Assembly (NCBI RefSeq): GCF_002000365.1
Contig: NZ_MVBK01000046.1
Coordinates: 1-64,000, forward strand
DNA from: Thioalkalivibrio denitrificans
Lineage (GTDB): Bacteria > Pseudomonadota > Gammaproteobacteria > Ectothiorhodospirales > Ectothiorhodospiraceae
Length of the DNA: 64,000 nucleotides
Reading direction: 5' to 3'
In this document: positions 35,854 to 44,140 of the stretch, in pieces
Numbering within the stretch: the stretch's first letter is position 1
How the letters are laid out: the number at the start of each line of letters is the position of its first letter
Position numbers and translations under genes: made by a program
The notes under the pieces: generated by a model
Told to the model about the DNA's origin: nothing
The model's input: the letters and a program-made list of their open reading frames with translations, nothing else
The model's database searches: none

Positions 35854-36063
35854 GTGGTCACGGTATCCCCCTGTGTTGCGGATGCTACATCCTAGACAGG
35901 ACGGGCTCCGACACCAATGACCACGGTCAAGAGGAGTGCGCTATCCCGGATATTGCCCCAAGGCGGCCACGGGGCGCCCTATGGCTACGCTTCTCCTTCC
36001 AAAAACGGCGCGAGACAGGCCCAGAGACGACGATCATTCGCGACCCCTGGTGCAATACCCGCG

Positions 36064-36798
36064 TTACCGGCCGTGACCGGACCCCAGCAGGGCATCCCTC
36101 AGGCTGCTTGAGAGGGGGCGGTCTCCCAGCCAGATGCCGAAGTAGGCTCGGGCGAAGTCGCGGCCCTCGATGGTTACCAGCGTCTCGCCGTTGAGGCGCA
36201 ACTCGGTGCCGTGGCCGGGCAGGTACTCCATGACGTAACGGTCCCCCGGGCGAACCGGCCGGTAGGCGTCGTGGAGTCTGTCGATGCGCGGCGCCAGAGC
36301 CTGGAGCAGCGCCGGCTCCAGTTGCCGCTCGAGGATGGTATCGGCAGCCCTGGCGAGGTCGGAGGCCTCGATGTCGACGAAATACTCGATCTCCAGCCGT
36401 TTTCGCTCATCCTGTTCCAGCAGGCCCTGCGCAGGCACGCCTTGCGGGCCGTAGAGCCCGGCCCCGTAAACGCGGATGAACAGGGCGTAACGGGCCAGAC
36501 CCGCACCCTTGAGCTCGAGGGTTCGGCCCGAATCGTCCTGCAACACGGCGGGGAAGCGGGCATCGCCCACGGTCACCACGCTGGCGTGGACCGGCATCGC
36601 AAGCATCAGGGCGATCAGCAGCAGTGTGACACGCGTGACGGCGATGTGAACGCGGAGGGCGCGGAGGCGCGGAGGTCGCAGAGAATGATCGAGAAGATGT
36701 GTCTTCCTGCTCCGCGTTCTCCGCGCATTTGGGTCCTGCGCGACAACGACCTTTGCTGACACGGCGCACACACCGGGAACAGGGTGATTTTCACACAT
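36064..36798 (-). CDS. Chalcone-isomerase-like periplasmic protein, repeat-modified N-terminus
   Basis: The C-terminal 180 residues form a chalcone isomerase-like domain as found in many bacterial periplasmic proteins (GAGLARYALFIRVYGAGLY, RLEIEYFVDIEASDLARA, FGIWLGDRPLSSSLRDALLG). The segment VTLLLIALMLAMPVHA is an evident signal peptide, but no ATG, GTG or TTG precedes it closely in frame: a 9-bp inverted repeat (36648-36730) sits exactly there. The best start left is the ATG at 36798, overlapping the upstream gene by 8 nt with GGAGG nine bases before it, which adds about 50 residues encoded partly by the repeat. Secretion may be impaired or the start may differ. Confidence 0.6.
   Translation of the reverse strand: MCENHPVPGVCAVSAKVVVAQDPNARRTRSRKTHLLDHSLRPPRLRALRVHIAVTRVTLLLIALMLAMPVHASVVTVGDARFPAVLQDDSGRTLELKGAGLARYALFIRVYGAGLYGPQGVPAQGLLEQDERKRLEIEYFVDIEASDLARAADTILERQLEPALLQALAPRIDRLHDAYRPVRPGDRYVMEYLPGHGTELRLNGETLVTIEGRDFARAYFGIWLGDRPLSSSLRDALLGSGHGR
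36648..36730. repeat. Inverted repeat of GCGCGGAGG-type 9-bp units inside a coding start
   Basis: The left arm 36648-36683 has phased GCGGAG units at 8-9 bp spacing. The right arm 36700-36730 carries the reverse complement (CTCCGCG units). The reading frame of the chalcone-isomerase-like gene runs through both arms without a stop. Confidence 0.75.
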
Positions 36799-37120
36799 GG
36801 GCGTTGTCCTCCAGGATTTCGACGGCGTTGCCTTCGCTGTCTTCGAGATAGATGGATGCGCTGCCGTCCCGGTGCGTCTTGAGCACACCGAAACTGCGCG
36901 CGTCCGGATGCACCACGCCGATGTGGGGCGGATGCTGCCCGGGCATCACCAGGGCGAGTCGGGTGTTTGCAAAGGACAGCAGCGCCCAGGTCTCGTCCTG
37001 ATAGATCAGCTCCAGGCGAAACCGGCCGCAGTACCAATCCACGGCGCGGGCCACGTTTCGTACCGGGATGGCCACGTGATGCAATGCATCCAGTGGTGGA
37101 TTGCGTCTCGCTTCGCTCAT
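36791..37120 (-). CDS. VOC (glyoxalase-fold) family protein
   Basis: A 109-residue vicinal oxygen chelate protein of the glyoxalase/dioxygenase fold: HHVAIPVRNVARAVDWYCGRF at the N-terminus and SIYLEDSEGNAVEIL at the C-terminus, supplying the usual His and Glu metal ligands. Substrate unknown. Its ATG overlaps the stop of the DUF3833 lipoprotein gene by 4 nt, so it belongs to the same operon. Confidence 0.82.
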   Translation of the reverse strand: MSEARRNPPLDALHHVAIPVRNVARAVDWYCGRFRLELIYQDETWALLSFANTRLALVMPGQHPPHIGVVHPDARSFGVLKTHRDGSASIYLEDSEGNAVEILEDNAHV

Positions 37121-37665
37121 GTGTCCTGTGCCTCCTTGCGGAAGAAGAGAGTCACTTCTCCGAGGCGGATGCCGAACTTGCGCATCTCGGCGCGGTTGAT
37201 GAGCACGCCATCCTCGTGCATGAACATCCAGTCGTTGAAGTTCACGCGCCAGGTGCGTTCACCCACGTCCAGGAGCAGGGTGTAGCGGAAATTGAAGGCC
37301 TGACCGTAGAGCACGCCCCTGGCCACGCCGTCCACGTCCTCCGCCCGGCCCTCGTAGTGGTGTTCGTCGATGCGGGTCAGGCGCCACACGCGCCGGCTCT
37401 GCTCCCCGTCGGCGTAGACAAAGTCCTCCTCAAGCACCAGATCATCCCCGTCCCGATAGCCCAGAATGTCTACGGTGAACTGACGGCGGATGCTGCCGCT
37501 GCGATCCTGGAAGATGCCCCAGGCCCGCACCTGTCCCGTGAAGTAGTCCTCGAGATCCAGGGCGGGCGTGGTGTCCCGGAAGTCCTCAGGCTTCATGCCG
37601 GCGCATCCGGTGACCAGAGTCGAGAGAAACAGCAGGATGAGGAGACGGCGAATGGATCGGCTCAT
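37117..37665 (-). CDS. DUF3833 lipoprotein
   Basis: A 182-residue lipoprotein: signal peptide with lipobox LVTGC (Cys21), then the DUF3833 domain (LEDYFTGQVRAWGIFQDRSG, DWMFMHEDGVLINRAEM). DUF3833 genes are regular companions of cyclopropane fatty acid synthase, DUF1365 and FAD oxidoreductase genes, as here, and the cluster is stress- or light-induced in several proteobacteria. Molecular function unknown, envelope lipid related by association. Its start lies 80 nt inside the end of the upstream transporter gene. Confidence 0.85.
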   Translation of the reverse strand: MSRSIRRLLILLFLSTLVTGCAGMKPEDFRDTTPALDLEDYFTGQVRAWGIFQDRSGSIRRQFTVDILGYRDGDDLVLEEDFVYADGEQSRRVWRLTRIDEHHYEGRAEDVDGVARGVLYGQAFNFRYTLLLDVGERTWRVNFNDWMFMHEDGVLINRAEMRKFGIRLGEVTLFFRKEAQDT

Positions 37666-38992
37666 GAAGTGACTCCGTCGGGTTGGCAAGATGCGAGCGA
37701 AGGCGTGCGTGGGCGCTTGCGTCGATGGGGAAGTGCCAGATGAGCGCAGTGGCGGCGAGTTTGAGCAGTACCGGCAGGCCCGCATACAGGAGCGCGAGCC
37801 AGAGCAGGGCCGAGCCGCTGTTTTCGGCGCCCGGGTCGAAGCCGGCCAGCTGCAGCAGCGGGAAGGCGATGCCCACAGCCAGGGCGAGCGCGAGCTTGGT
37901 GGCCATGCCCCACAGGCCGAAGAACACGCCGGCACGCTCGCCGCCGCCGTTTGCGGTGTCCAGGTCGACCACGTCGGCCTGTATGGCGGAGGGCAGGGCC
38001 AAATCAACTCCCAGGCTGAGGCCGGACAAGAGGCAGATCACCGCGAAGGCCCACACCTGTCCCTCGGACAGGAACGGTACCCAGAGGAAGACCGCGCAGG
38101 CCCAGAGCATGGAGATCGTCCAGGCGCGGTGTTTCGAGGTGATGCGTGCAAGGCGCAGCCAGAGCGGCAGGCTCAGCACACCGGCGGCGAAGTAGATCAG
38201 CAGCAGCATTCCGGCCATGTCGGCAGCGCCCAGGACGTGGCCCACGAACAGCAGGAACAGTGTGGCGGGCAGGGCATTGGCGGTGCCGTTCAGGACGTAG
38301 GCCATCAGCAGCCGCTTGAAGGGTGCATTGCCCAGCAGGATGCGCCAGCTATGTGACCAGGCCATGGGCGCGCGCCGAAGGGCGGGTTCATGGACCCGTC
38401 GCAGCAGCAGCAAAAGGCTGGCGGGAATCATGATCCAGAGCCACAGGGTGAGGCTGGAAAGCGTCGCCCCTGTATCACCGCCGTGGCCCAGCAGCACCGG
38501 GGCCGCTGCCGCGAGCAGGGTGCCTGCAATGACAAAGCCCTCGCGGCTGGCCGCAATGCGGGACCGCTGGTGATAATCGGGCGAGAGCTCCGCACCCCAG
38601 GCAGTGTAGGGCAGGGCCACCAACGTCCAGCCCAGGTAGGTGAGCAGGCTGAAGGTCAGCAGGTAGGCCACACCGGGTGTGCCCACAGGCATGAACAGAA
38701 AACTCGCGCCGATGAGCAGCAGGGGTGCCCCCGCCGCCATCCAGACCCGTCGTCGCCCGAAGCGTGAGCGGGTGTGATCGCTCAGGTGACCCACCAGGGG
38801 ATCGGTGACCACGTCGAACAGCCGGGCCGCCAGCAGCGCGGCGCCCACCGCCGCCAGCCCGATACCGAAGTGCTCCGCGTAAAAGGCAGGCACGAACACA
38901 TACAGCGGCAACCCCAGCACCGCCAGCGGCAACCCCGGCAGGCCGTAGGCCAGCAGGGTGGTCGTGTTAACGCTGTTTGGCTGTGTGTTCAT
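37586..38992 (-). CDS. MFS transporter of the GPH/MelB-like type
   Basis: A 468-residue, twelve-helix carrier of the glycoside-pentoside-hexuronide type: FDVVTDPLVGHLSDHTRSRFGRRR is the family signature between helices 2 and 3, and SPDYHQRSRIAASRE follows. Similar carriers accompany cfa/DUF1365/DUF3833 clusters. Substrate unknown. The last about 27 residues (from around NPTESLHEP) overlap the next gene in another frame, suggesting a lost stop codon. Start ATG at 38992. Confidence 0.85.
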   Translation of the reverse strand: MNTQPNSVNTTTLLAYGLPGLPLAVLGLPLYVFVPAFYAEHFGIGLAAVGAALLAARLFDVVTDPLVGHLSDHTRSRFGRRRVWMAAGAPLLLIGASFLFMPVGTPGVAYLLTFSLLTYLGWTLVALPYTAWGAELSPDYHQRSRIAASREGFVIAGTLLAAAAPVLLGHGGDTGATLSSLTLWLWIMIPASLLLLLRRVHEPALRRAPMAWSHSWRILLGNAPFKRLLMAYVLNGTANALPATLFLLFVGHVLGAADMAGMLLLIYFAAGVLSLPLWLRLARITSKHRAWTISMLWACAVFLWVPFLSEGQVWAFAVICLLSGLSLGVDLALPSAIQADVVDLDTANGGGERAGVFFGLWGMATKLALALAVGIAFPLLQLAGFDPGAENSGSALLWLALLYAGLPVLLKLAATALIWHFPIDASAHARLRSHLANPTESLHEPIHSPSPHPAVSLDSGHRMRRHEA

Positions 38993-39015
38993 GGTTGAGG
39001 TTGTTGATCGAAAAA

Positions 39016-39130
39016 GCTTCACCGCGAAGGGCGCGAAGGCATGCGCAAAGGACACAAGGTAATGCGCTTTGATCAAAGACCCTTCGCGTCCTTCGCGTCA
39101 CCCTTCGCGACCTTTGCGGTTTGCTTTTCA
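39016..39130. repeat. Inverted repeat of GCGAAGGGC 9-bp units
   Basis: The left arm 39016-39060 (GCGAAGGGC, GCGAAGGCA, TGCGCAAAG units) faces 39080-39130 (CCTTCGCGT, CCTTCGCGT, CCCTTCGCG, CCTTTGCGG). It lies 24 bp after the cfa stop and before the MFS gene, so it interrupts the operon. The right arm has one extra unit. Confidence 0.85.
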
Positions 39131-39154
39131 GTTCTTCCTGTTCAGTTATCCGAT

Positions 39155-40381
39155 TTACACCGATTCCTTCACGAGGACCGTTTGCATGAGATCGGTGCGG
39201 CCGGTGCGGAAGGCGGCCTCGCAGTAGCTCAGGTAGTAGCGCCACATGCGCAGGAAGCGTTCGTCGTAGCCGAGCGCGGGAAGGATGTCGGCGTGGGCCA
39301 GGATCTGGCGATGCCAGCGGGCCAGCGTCTCGGCGTAGTCCAGGCGGTGGAAGCTGCGCCTGTCCGTGCGCAGGCCTGCCGCATCGGCCGCGGCGCTGAA
39401 GCGCTCCACGGAGGGCAGCATGCCGCCGGGGAAGATGTTGAGCTGGATGAAATCGGCACCCTTGCGGTAACGCTCGAACACCGCCTCGTCGATGGTGATG
39501 ACCTGGATCGCCGCGCGTCCACCGGGGCGCAGGACCCGGTGCACGGTCTCGAAATACGTGGGCCAGTAGGGCTCCCCGACGGCCTCGAACATCTCGATGG
39601 AGACCACGTGGTCGAAACGCTCGTCCTGATCACGGTAGTCCTGCAGGCGCAGCTCCACCCGCTCCGACAGACCGGCGGCGGCGATGCGCCGGTTGGCGTA
39701 ATCCAGCTGTTCCTTCGATAGCGTCAGTCCCGTGACGCGATGCCCCCGGCGCGCGGCCAGTTCGGCGAATCCACCCCAGCCGCAGCCGATCTCGAGGATG
39801 TGGGCGCCGGGTTCGGCGTTGAGGCCGTCCAGCAGGCGCGTGTACTTGCGCTGCTGCGCGCTCTCCAGAGATTCGTCGGGGGCGGCGAACACGGCGCTGG
39901 AGTAGCTCATGGTCCGGTCCAGCCACAACCGGTAGAACTCGTTGCCCAGATCGTAATGAAACGAGATGTTGGTACGGCTGCCGCGCCGGCTGTTGCGGTT
40001 CATCAGGTGGCGCACTCTGCCCATCAGACCAGTGAGGCGGCTGGCCTCGATGACCCCCGACAAGCGGTGCTCGTTCATGACGCCAAGGCTCAGCAGGGCG
40101 CTCAGGCACGGCGTGCTCCATTCCCCCTGCATGTAGCTCTCCGCCAGGCCGAGGTCGCCCCGCGCCAGAAGGCGCAGCAACAGCCGGATCGGACGGTGGA
40201 CATGAAGGGCGGCTCTGGGCCCGGTGTGCTCGCCGGTCATCGTATGGCGCTGGCCGTCAGGGCCGATGAGGGTCAGTTCCCCGAACTGCAGCTGTCCCAC
40301 GCGGCCGACCAGCCAGCGCATGGGCAGGGGCAGCGCCGGGAGGGTGAGTTCGGACGCAATGCGATCGGACGGTGTGGACAT
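39155..40381 (-). CDS. cfa: Cyclopropane-fatty-acyl-phospholipid synthase
   Basis: A 408-residue SAM-dependent enzyme that adds a methylene bridge to unsaturated acyl chains of membrane phospholipids. The N-terminal lipid-binding part runs to about 130; the catalytic part has SFHYDLGNEFYRLWLD, MSYSSAVF, the SAM motif ILEIGCGWGGFAELAA, SIEMFEAVG and FIQLNIFPGGMLPS, all typical. It protects membranes against oxidative and acid stress. Translationally coupled to DUF1365 (stop and start share one base). Confidence 0.94.
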   Translation of the reverse strand: MSTPSDRIASELTLPALPLPMRWLVGRVGQLQFGELTLIGPDGQRHTMTGEHTGPRAALHVHRPIRLLLRLLARGDLGLAESYMQGEWSTPCLSALLSLGVMNEHRLSGVIEASRLTGLMGRVRHLMNRNSRRGSRTNISFHYDLGNEFYRLWLDRTMSYSSAVFAAPDESLESAQQRKYTRLLDGLNAEPGAHILEIGCGWGGFAELAARRGHRVTGLTLSKEQLDYANRRIAAAGLSERVELRLQDYRDQDERFDHVVSIEMFEAVGEPYWPTYFETVHRVLRPGGRAAIQVITIDEAVFERYRKGADFIQLNIFPGGMLPSVERFSAAADAAGLRTDRRSFHRLDYAETLARWHRQILAHADILPALGYDERFLRMWRYYLSYCEAAFRTGRTDLMQTVLVKESV

Positions 40382-41154
40382 CAGGTCATTTCCTCCCGGG
40401 GTGGGGCGGGCTTGCTGTGGAACCGGCCGCCCTTGAGCCAGATCTTCAGGGCCTGCCAGTGGATCATGGTGATGACCTTGAAGGTCATGAGCGGCATGCG
40501 CAGCCAGGTGCGCAGCAGCTGTGCGTCGGTGAATGGGCGGACATCGCCGGTCTGGGTCGCGATCAGCATGAGTTCGTTCTGCCGGTATTCATGAATCAGC
40601 ACCCGCAGCTTCCCGTCGGGCACGGAGATCCGGAACCGGTACTCGGTATCCATGTCGATGAATGGCGAGACATGAAACACCTTGTCCCGCCGCTGGCGCA
40701 CGGGGCTTGGCATGGCACGGCCCGCGTCGTGGAGCAGATAATGGTGGTGCTCGCCGAAGGTGTTGCTCACCTCGCAGATCACGGCCCGCAGGCTGCCGTC
40801 GCGGTGGTGGCAGAACCAGACACTCAGGGGGTTAAAGGCATAGCCGAGTACCCGCGGCATGAAGAGCAACCTTATGCTGCCGCCCTGCAGCCGGATGCCG
40901 TGTTCGGCCAGTTTCGCCTCGACCCAGGGTCGCCAGGCGCGCCCGTCACGGGGCCCGTGATCCCTGGTGTGCAGGCTCAGCAGGTTGAAGCGTCCGAACG
41001 AGAACACACGGGAAGCGCTGCTGATCTCCTCCAGCCGGTCGATGTCCACCAGCAGGCTGAACACCGGGTAGACGAAGCGGTAAGCCACGGGGAAGCGGCG
41101 CTGGTGCATCACCTGCGTGACATACAGCCAGGCTGTTTGCTCAGCCGTGTTCAC
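40381..41154 (-). CDS. DUF1365 protein
   Basis: A 257-residue DUF1365 protein with HQRRFPVAYRFVYPVF at the N-terminus, FMPRVLGYAFNPLSVWFCH and FHVSPFIDMDTEYRF further on. It is found almost always between an FAD-dependent oxidoreductase and a Cfa-like methyltransferase, as here, and is thought to take part in modifying membrane lipids; its biochemistry is not established. Start GTG at 41154 overlaps the upstream stop (GTGA). Confidence 0.88.
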   Translation of the reverse strand: MNTAEQTAWLYVTQVMHQRRFPVAYRFVYPVFSLLVDIDRLEEISSASRVFSFGRFNLLSLHTRDHGPRDGRAWRPWVEAKLAEHGIRLQGGSIRLLFMPRVLGYAFNPLSVWFCHHRDGSLRAVICEVSNTFGEHHHYLLHDAGRAMPSPVRQRRDKVFHVSPFIDMDTEYRFRISVPDGKLRVLIHEYRQNELMLIATQTGDVRPFTDAQLLRTWLRMPLMTFKVITMIHWQALKIWLKGGRFHSKPAPPREEMT

Positions 41155-42482
41155 GCTGCCTGCACCACGCCGGCGTCGGCCGGTATCGGGGGCTGCACCG
41201 GCCGGTGCGATGCCCAGGGTGCCGTCACCCCCATGCGCCACGCCACCGACAGGGCCGACCTGAGACCGTCCTCGTGGAAGCCGAAACCGCACCAGGCGCC
41301 GCAGAACCAGAGCCGGTCCTGCCCCTGGAGTCCCGGAATGCGATGCTGGGCCGCCATGGCCATGCGGTCGAACACCGGATGGTGATAGGTCATCTCCGCC
41401 ACCACGCGCTCGTCTCGAGGTTCCAGCAGGGGGTTGAGACTCACCAGACAGGGGCCCAGTGTCTCGGGCAGGCGCTGCAGGCGGTTCATCCAGTAGGTGA
41501 CGGACACCTCGGGCCGGCTGTCCCGGTCGGTTCGCGCAAGGTAGTTCCACGAGGACCACACGCTGCGTCGCCGGGGCATCAACCGCGCGTCGGTATGCAG
41601 CCACACGTGGTTCCCCTGGTAGCGGAAGGCACCCAGCACGGCCCGTTCGGCCTCGGTGGGCCGTTCGATCATGCCCAGGGACTGGTCCGCGTGGCTCGCG
41701 AGCACCGCGTGGTCGAAATCCTCCAGGCGCCCGTTGGCACAACGTACCTGCACCCGGTCGGGGCGGCGTCTCACCAGCACCACGGGGGAGCCCGTGTGCA
41801 CGGTGCCGTGGAAAGTGTCCAGCATGCGCTGCACGTATCGTTGGCTGCCCCCGGTCACCGTGCGCCACTGCGGGCGGTCGGTCAGGTCAAGCAGGCCGTG
41901 ATTGCGGAAAAAGCTCAGAAAGGAGGCCAGAGGAAAATCCAGCATGACGCGGGTGGGGCAGGACCAGATGGCGGCCGCCATGGGCAGCAGGTACTCGTCC
42001 CGGAAACCGGGGCCGTAGCCTTCGCTGAAGAGATAGTCCCCAAGCGCCACGTCCGGTACGGCACCGGCATCCAGCAAGGCCTTGGCGCGCCGGTTGAAGG
42101 CCAGGATGTCGGCCACCATGCGCAGGAACCGCGGCCGCGCCAGGTTCAGCCGCTGGGCAAACAGGGTGTTGAGGCTCGTGCCGGCATACTCCAGCCGTCC
42201 GCCGTCGATGGAGGCGCTGAAGGACATGTCGGTGTCCTGGGCGGCGACATCGAGGTGGCGGAACAGGGCGGTCAGCTCCGGGTAGTTGCGTTCGTTGAAT
42301 ACCATGAACCCGGTGTCCACCGGCACGGGTCCAGCGGCTCCTTGTACATACATTGTATTGCTATGCCCGCCCACGCGGGCTTCAGCCTCGAACAGCGTGA
42401 CCTGATGCCGCTGCGCCAAGAGCCAGGCGGTGGCGAGACCGGAAATGCCGCCACCGATGACGGCAATACGGGAAGGGTTCAT
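41151..42482 (-). CDS. FAD-dependent amine oxidase-like oxidoreductase
   Basis: A 443-residue flavoprotein. The dinucleotide motif IAVIGGGISGLATAWLLA opens the chain, the GG motif follows (EARVGGHSNTM), and the C-terminal LWFCGAWCGFGFHEDGLRSA closes the FAD site. This is the NAD/FAD-binding protein always paired with DUF1365. First gene of an operon with DUF1365, cfa, the MFS carrier and DUF3833. GGAGG nine bases before the ATG at 42482. A promoter with a strong palindrome lies 70-120 bp upstream. Confidence 0.9.
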   Translation of the reverse strand: MNPSRIAVIGGGISGLATAWLLAQRHQVTLFEAEARVGGHSNTMYVQGAAGPVPVDTGFMVFNERNYPELTALFRHLDVAAQDTDMSFSASIDGGRLEYAGTSLNTLFAQRLNLARPRFLRMVADILAFNRRAKALLDAGAVPDVALGDYLFSEGYGPGFRDEYLLPMAAAIWSCPTRVMLDFPLASFLSFFRNHGLLDLTDRPQWRTVTGGSQRYVQRMLDTFHGTVHTGSPVVLVRRRPDRVQVRCANGRLEDFDHAVLASHADQSLGMIERPTEAERAVLGAFRYQGNHVWLHTDARLMPRRRSVWSSWNYLARTDRDSRPEVSVTYWMNRLQRLPETLGPCLVSLNPLLEPRDERVVAEMTYHHPVFDRMAMAAQHRIPGLQGQDRLWFCGAWCGFGFHEDGLRSALSVAWRMGVTAPWASHRPVQPPIPADAGVVQAA

Positions 42483-42549
42483 GGGGTCGTTCCTCCGGGC
42501 CGGCGGGCAGGTGCGCCCCTCGGTGGCGCATCCGTCACATGCTTGATGC

Positions 42550-42599
42550 AATACTTATACACTAAATGTACAATTATTGTAAATTGTTGTACAAGTATT
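42550..42599 (-). promoter_or_regulatory. Palindromic promoter/operator of the cfa-type operon
   Basis: An AT-rich island in GC-rich DNA. AATACTTATACA (42550-42561) and TGTACAAGTATT (42588-42599) are inverted repeats with 11 of 12 matches; inside them ACAATT (42570-42575) faces AATTGT (42582-42587). On the - strand TTTACA (-35, 5/6) and TATAAG (-10, 5/6) are separated by 18 bp and lie within the palindrome, so a bound regulator would cover the promoter. A long spacer and a TGTACAA-type dyad suit MerR-family (for example LitR/CarH) control, but no such regulator is in the window. It may also serve the divergent gene at 42675. Confidence 0.6.
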
Positions 42600-42674
42600 T
42601 CCGTGGCCGGCAGGACATGACTCCGCCCAGGCCGAAGGACAACCGACCATCCAGTCATCCTCGGAGGGAGATCC

Positions 42675-43472
42675 ATGAACCCGCCCCAACCCGTTTCCCT
42701 GCCCCGGGCAGCGCGCACGCAGGGCGCCAGCCAGCCGGAATGGCTCGCGGATGCCGTGTCCGGGGCCGATGTGGTCGTGTTCGGATCGGGACTGACCGAC
42801 CTGCGCCTGGTGCGTGAGGCCCTGGCGGCCCGCCCGGAACTCTCGGTTCGGGAGGCGCAGATGCCCATGGGCAGCCTCGAGCAACGGGAGCGCTTCCACG
42901 CCCTCAGGGCCTGCACCGGCTGGCCGACATTGCCCCAGGTGTTCGTGCGGGGGGCGTTCGTGGGCGGTCAGACTGAGCTGCTCCGTCACCCGATACTGGG
43001 AGTGCGCGAGCCGGCTGCGGGCTTGCCCGCGTCCCCGAAGCGGGTCATGACACTGGGTTTCGCAGGTCTGCTGCCGTTTCTGGCCGGACTGGTGATGCTC
43101 AGTGCACCCGGCGTGGCGGTGTCGCAGGCCTTCGCCGCTACATGGCTTCTCGGGTACGGCGCGGTGATCGCCGCGTTTCTGGGGGCGGCCCATTGGGGCA
43201 TCGCCCTGACCGGCACAGATTCACCTTCGCCGGACCGGTTGGCGGCCTGGGCCGTGATCCCGTCGATCCTGGCCTGGATGACCCTGCTCGTGGAACCTGC
43301 CTGGGGCCTGGCCGGTCAGGTCTTGCTGTTCGCCCTGATCCTGGCCGTGGACCTTCGCGTCGGTGCGCAATCGGGCTGGCCCCGGTATTATCGGCGCCTG
43401 AGAACCAGTCTCAGTGTGGCTGTCATTGTTGCGCTGGGCGTGGGCTGGACAGTGCTTCAGAGCGCGGGTTGA
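42675..43472 (+). CDS. Glutaredoxin-like domain fused to DUF3429 membrane domain
   Basis: A 265-residue protein. Residues about 22-110 have the glutaredoxin pattern (VVVFGSG in the first strand, then GWPTLPQVFVRGAFVGGQTEL with the cis-Pro loop), but the active-site CxxC/CxxS is missing: the sequence reads FGSGLTDLR where CPYC would stand. Residues about 120-260 form DUF3429, with four or five membrane helices and the AAHWGIAL motif. Redox catalysis by the first domain is therefore unlikely; it may bind glutathione or act as a scaffold. GGAGGGAG precedes the ATG at 42675. Divergent from the FAD/cfa operon and upstream of folE. Confidence 0.78.
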   Translation: MNPPQPVSLPRAARTQGASQPEWLADAVSGADVVVFGSGLTDLRLVREALAARPELSVREAQMPMGSLEQRERFHALRACTGWPTLPQVFVRGAFVGGQTELLRHPILGVREPAAGLPASPKRVMTLGFAGLLPFLAGLVMLSAPGVAVSQAFAATWLLGYGAVIAAFLGAAHWGIALTGTDSPSPDRLAAWAVIPSILAWMTLLVEPAWGLAGQVLLFALILAVDLRVGAQSGWPRYYRRLRTSLSVAVIVALGVGWTVLQSAG

Positions 43473-43525
43473 GCGCGATGCTTCGGGAAAACGCAGACAT
43501 GATCAACGGACACAGGTAGACATCG

Positions 43526-44134
43526 ATGACCGAGCACCAATGCCATTCGGACGACGACGATTTCCCGCGCGCGGAATCCGAGCAGCGCATGGCCGAGCAA
43601 TTCACGCGCATCATCGCCGGTCTCGGCGAGGACCCGGAGCGCCACGGACTGGCCGGCACACCGTTGCGTGCGGCCCGCGCCATGGCGTACCTCACCCGGG
43701 GCTACGAGCAGAGCCTTGAGGAACTGGTCAACGGGGCGCTGTTCGACACGGACAACGACGAGATGGTCCTGGTCCGGGACATCGAGTTCTATTCCCTGTG
43801 CGAGCACCACCTGCTGCCGTTTCTGGGCAAGTGCCACGTGGCCTACCTGCCCAAGGGGCGGGTGGTCGGCCTGTCCAAGATCGCCCGCATCGTGGACATG
43901 TTCTCCCGCCGCCTGCAGATCCAGGAGACCCTCACCCGCCAGATCGCGGATGCCATCGAGTCGGTGACCGATGCCCGGGGCGTGGCGGTGGTGATGGAGG
44001 CCAAGCATCTGTGCATGATGATGCGCGGCGTGGAAAAGCAGAACGCCACCATGACCACGTCCATGATGCTGGGCACCTTCCGCGAGGATGCCCGCACACG
44101 GGCGGAGTTCATGGGGCTCATCCGGGGCGGGTGA
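43526..44134 (+). CDS. folE: GTP cyclohydrolase I
   Basis: A 202-residue type I enzyme that starts folate synthesis by converting GTP to 7,8-dihydroneopterin triphosphate. The zinc ligands are visible in [11 protein letters not shown] and [10 protein letters not shown], and the substrate loop is [20 protein letters not shown]. Extra folE copies near cfa and LOV/LitR genes are known from light-induced regulons, where they feed the folate cofactor of photolyase. Whether this is the housekeeping or a stress copy cannot be decided from the window. Confidence 0.95.
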   Translation: MTEHQCHSDDDDFPRAESEQRMAEQFTRIIAGLGEDPERHGLAGTPLRAARAMAYLTRGYEQSLEELVNGALFDTDNDEMVLVRDIEFYSLCEHHLLPFLGKCHVAYLPKGRVVGLSKIARIVDMFSRRLQIQETLTRQIADAIESVTDARGVAVVMEAKHLCMMMRGVEKQNATMTTSMMLGTFREDARTRAEFMGLIRGG

Positions 44135-44140
44135 CGCCCG

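Noticed and set aside
35854-36063. Possible tRNA or small RNA gene in the gap after the GNAT gene
   Set aside because: No cloverleaf or T-arm pattern (GGTTCGANNC) and no strong hairpin with a U-tract could be found by eye.
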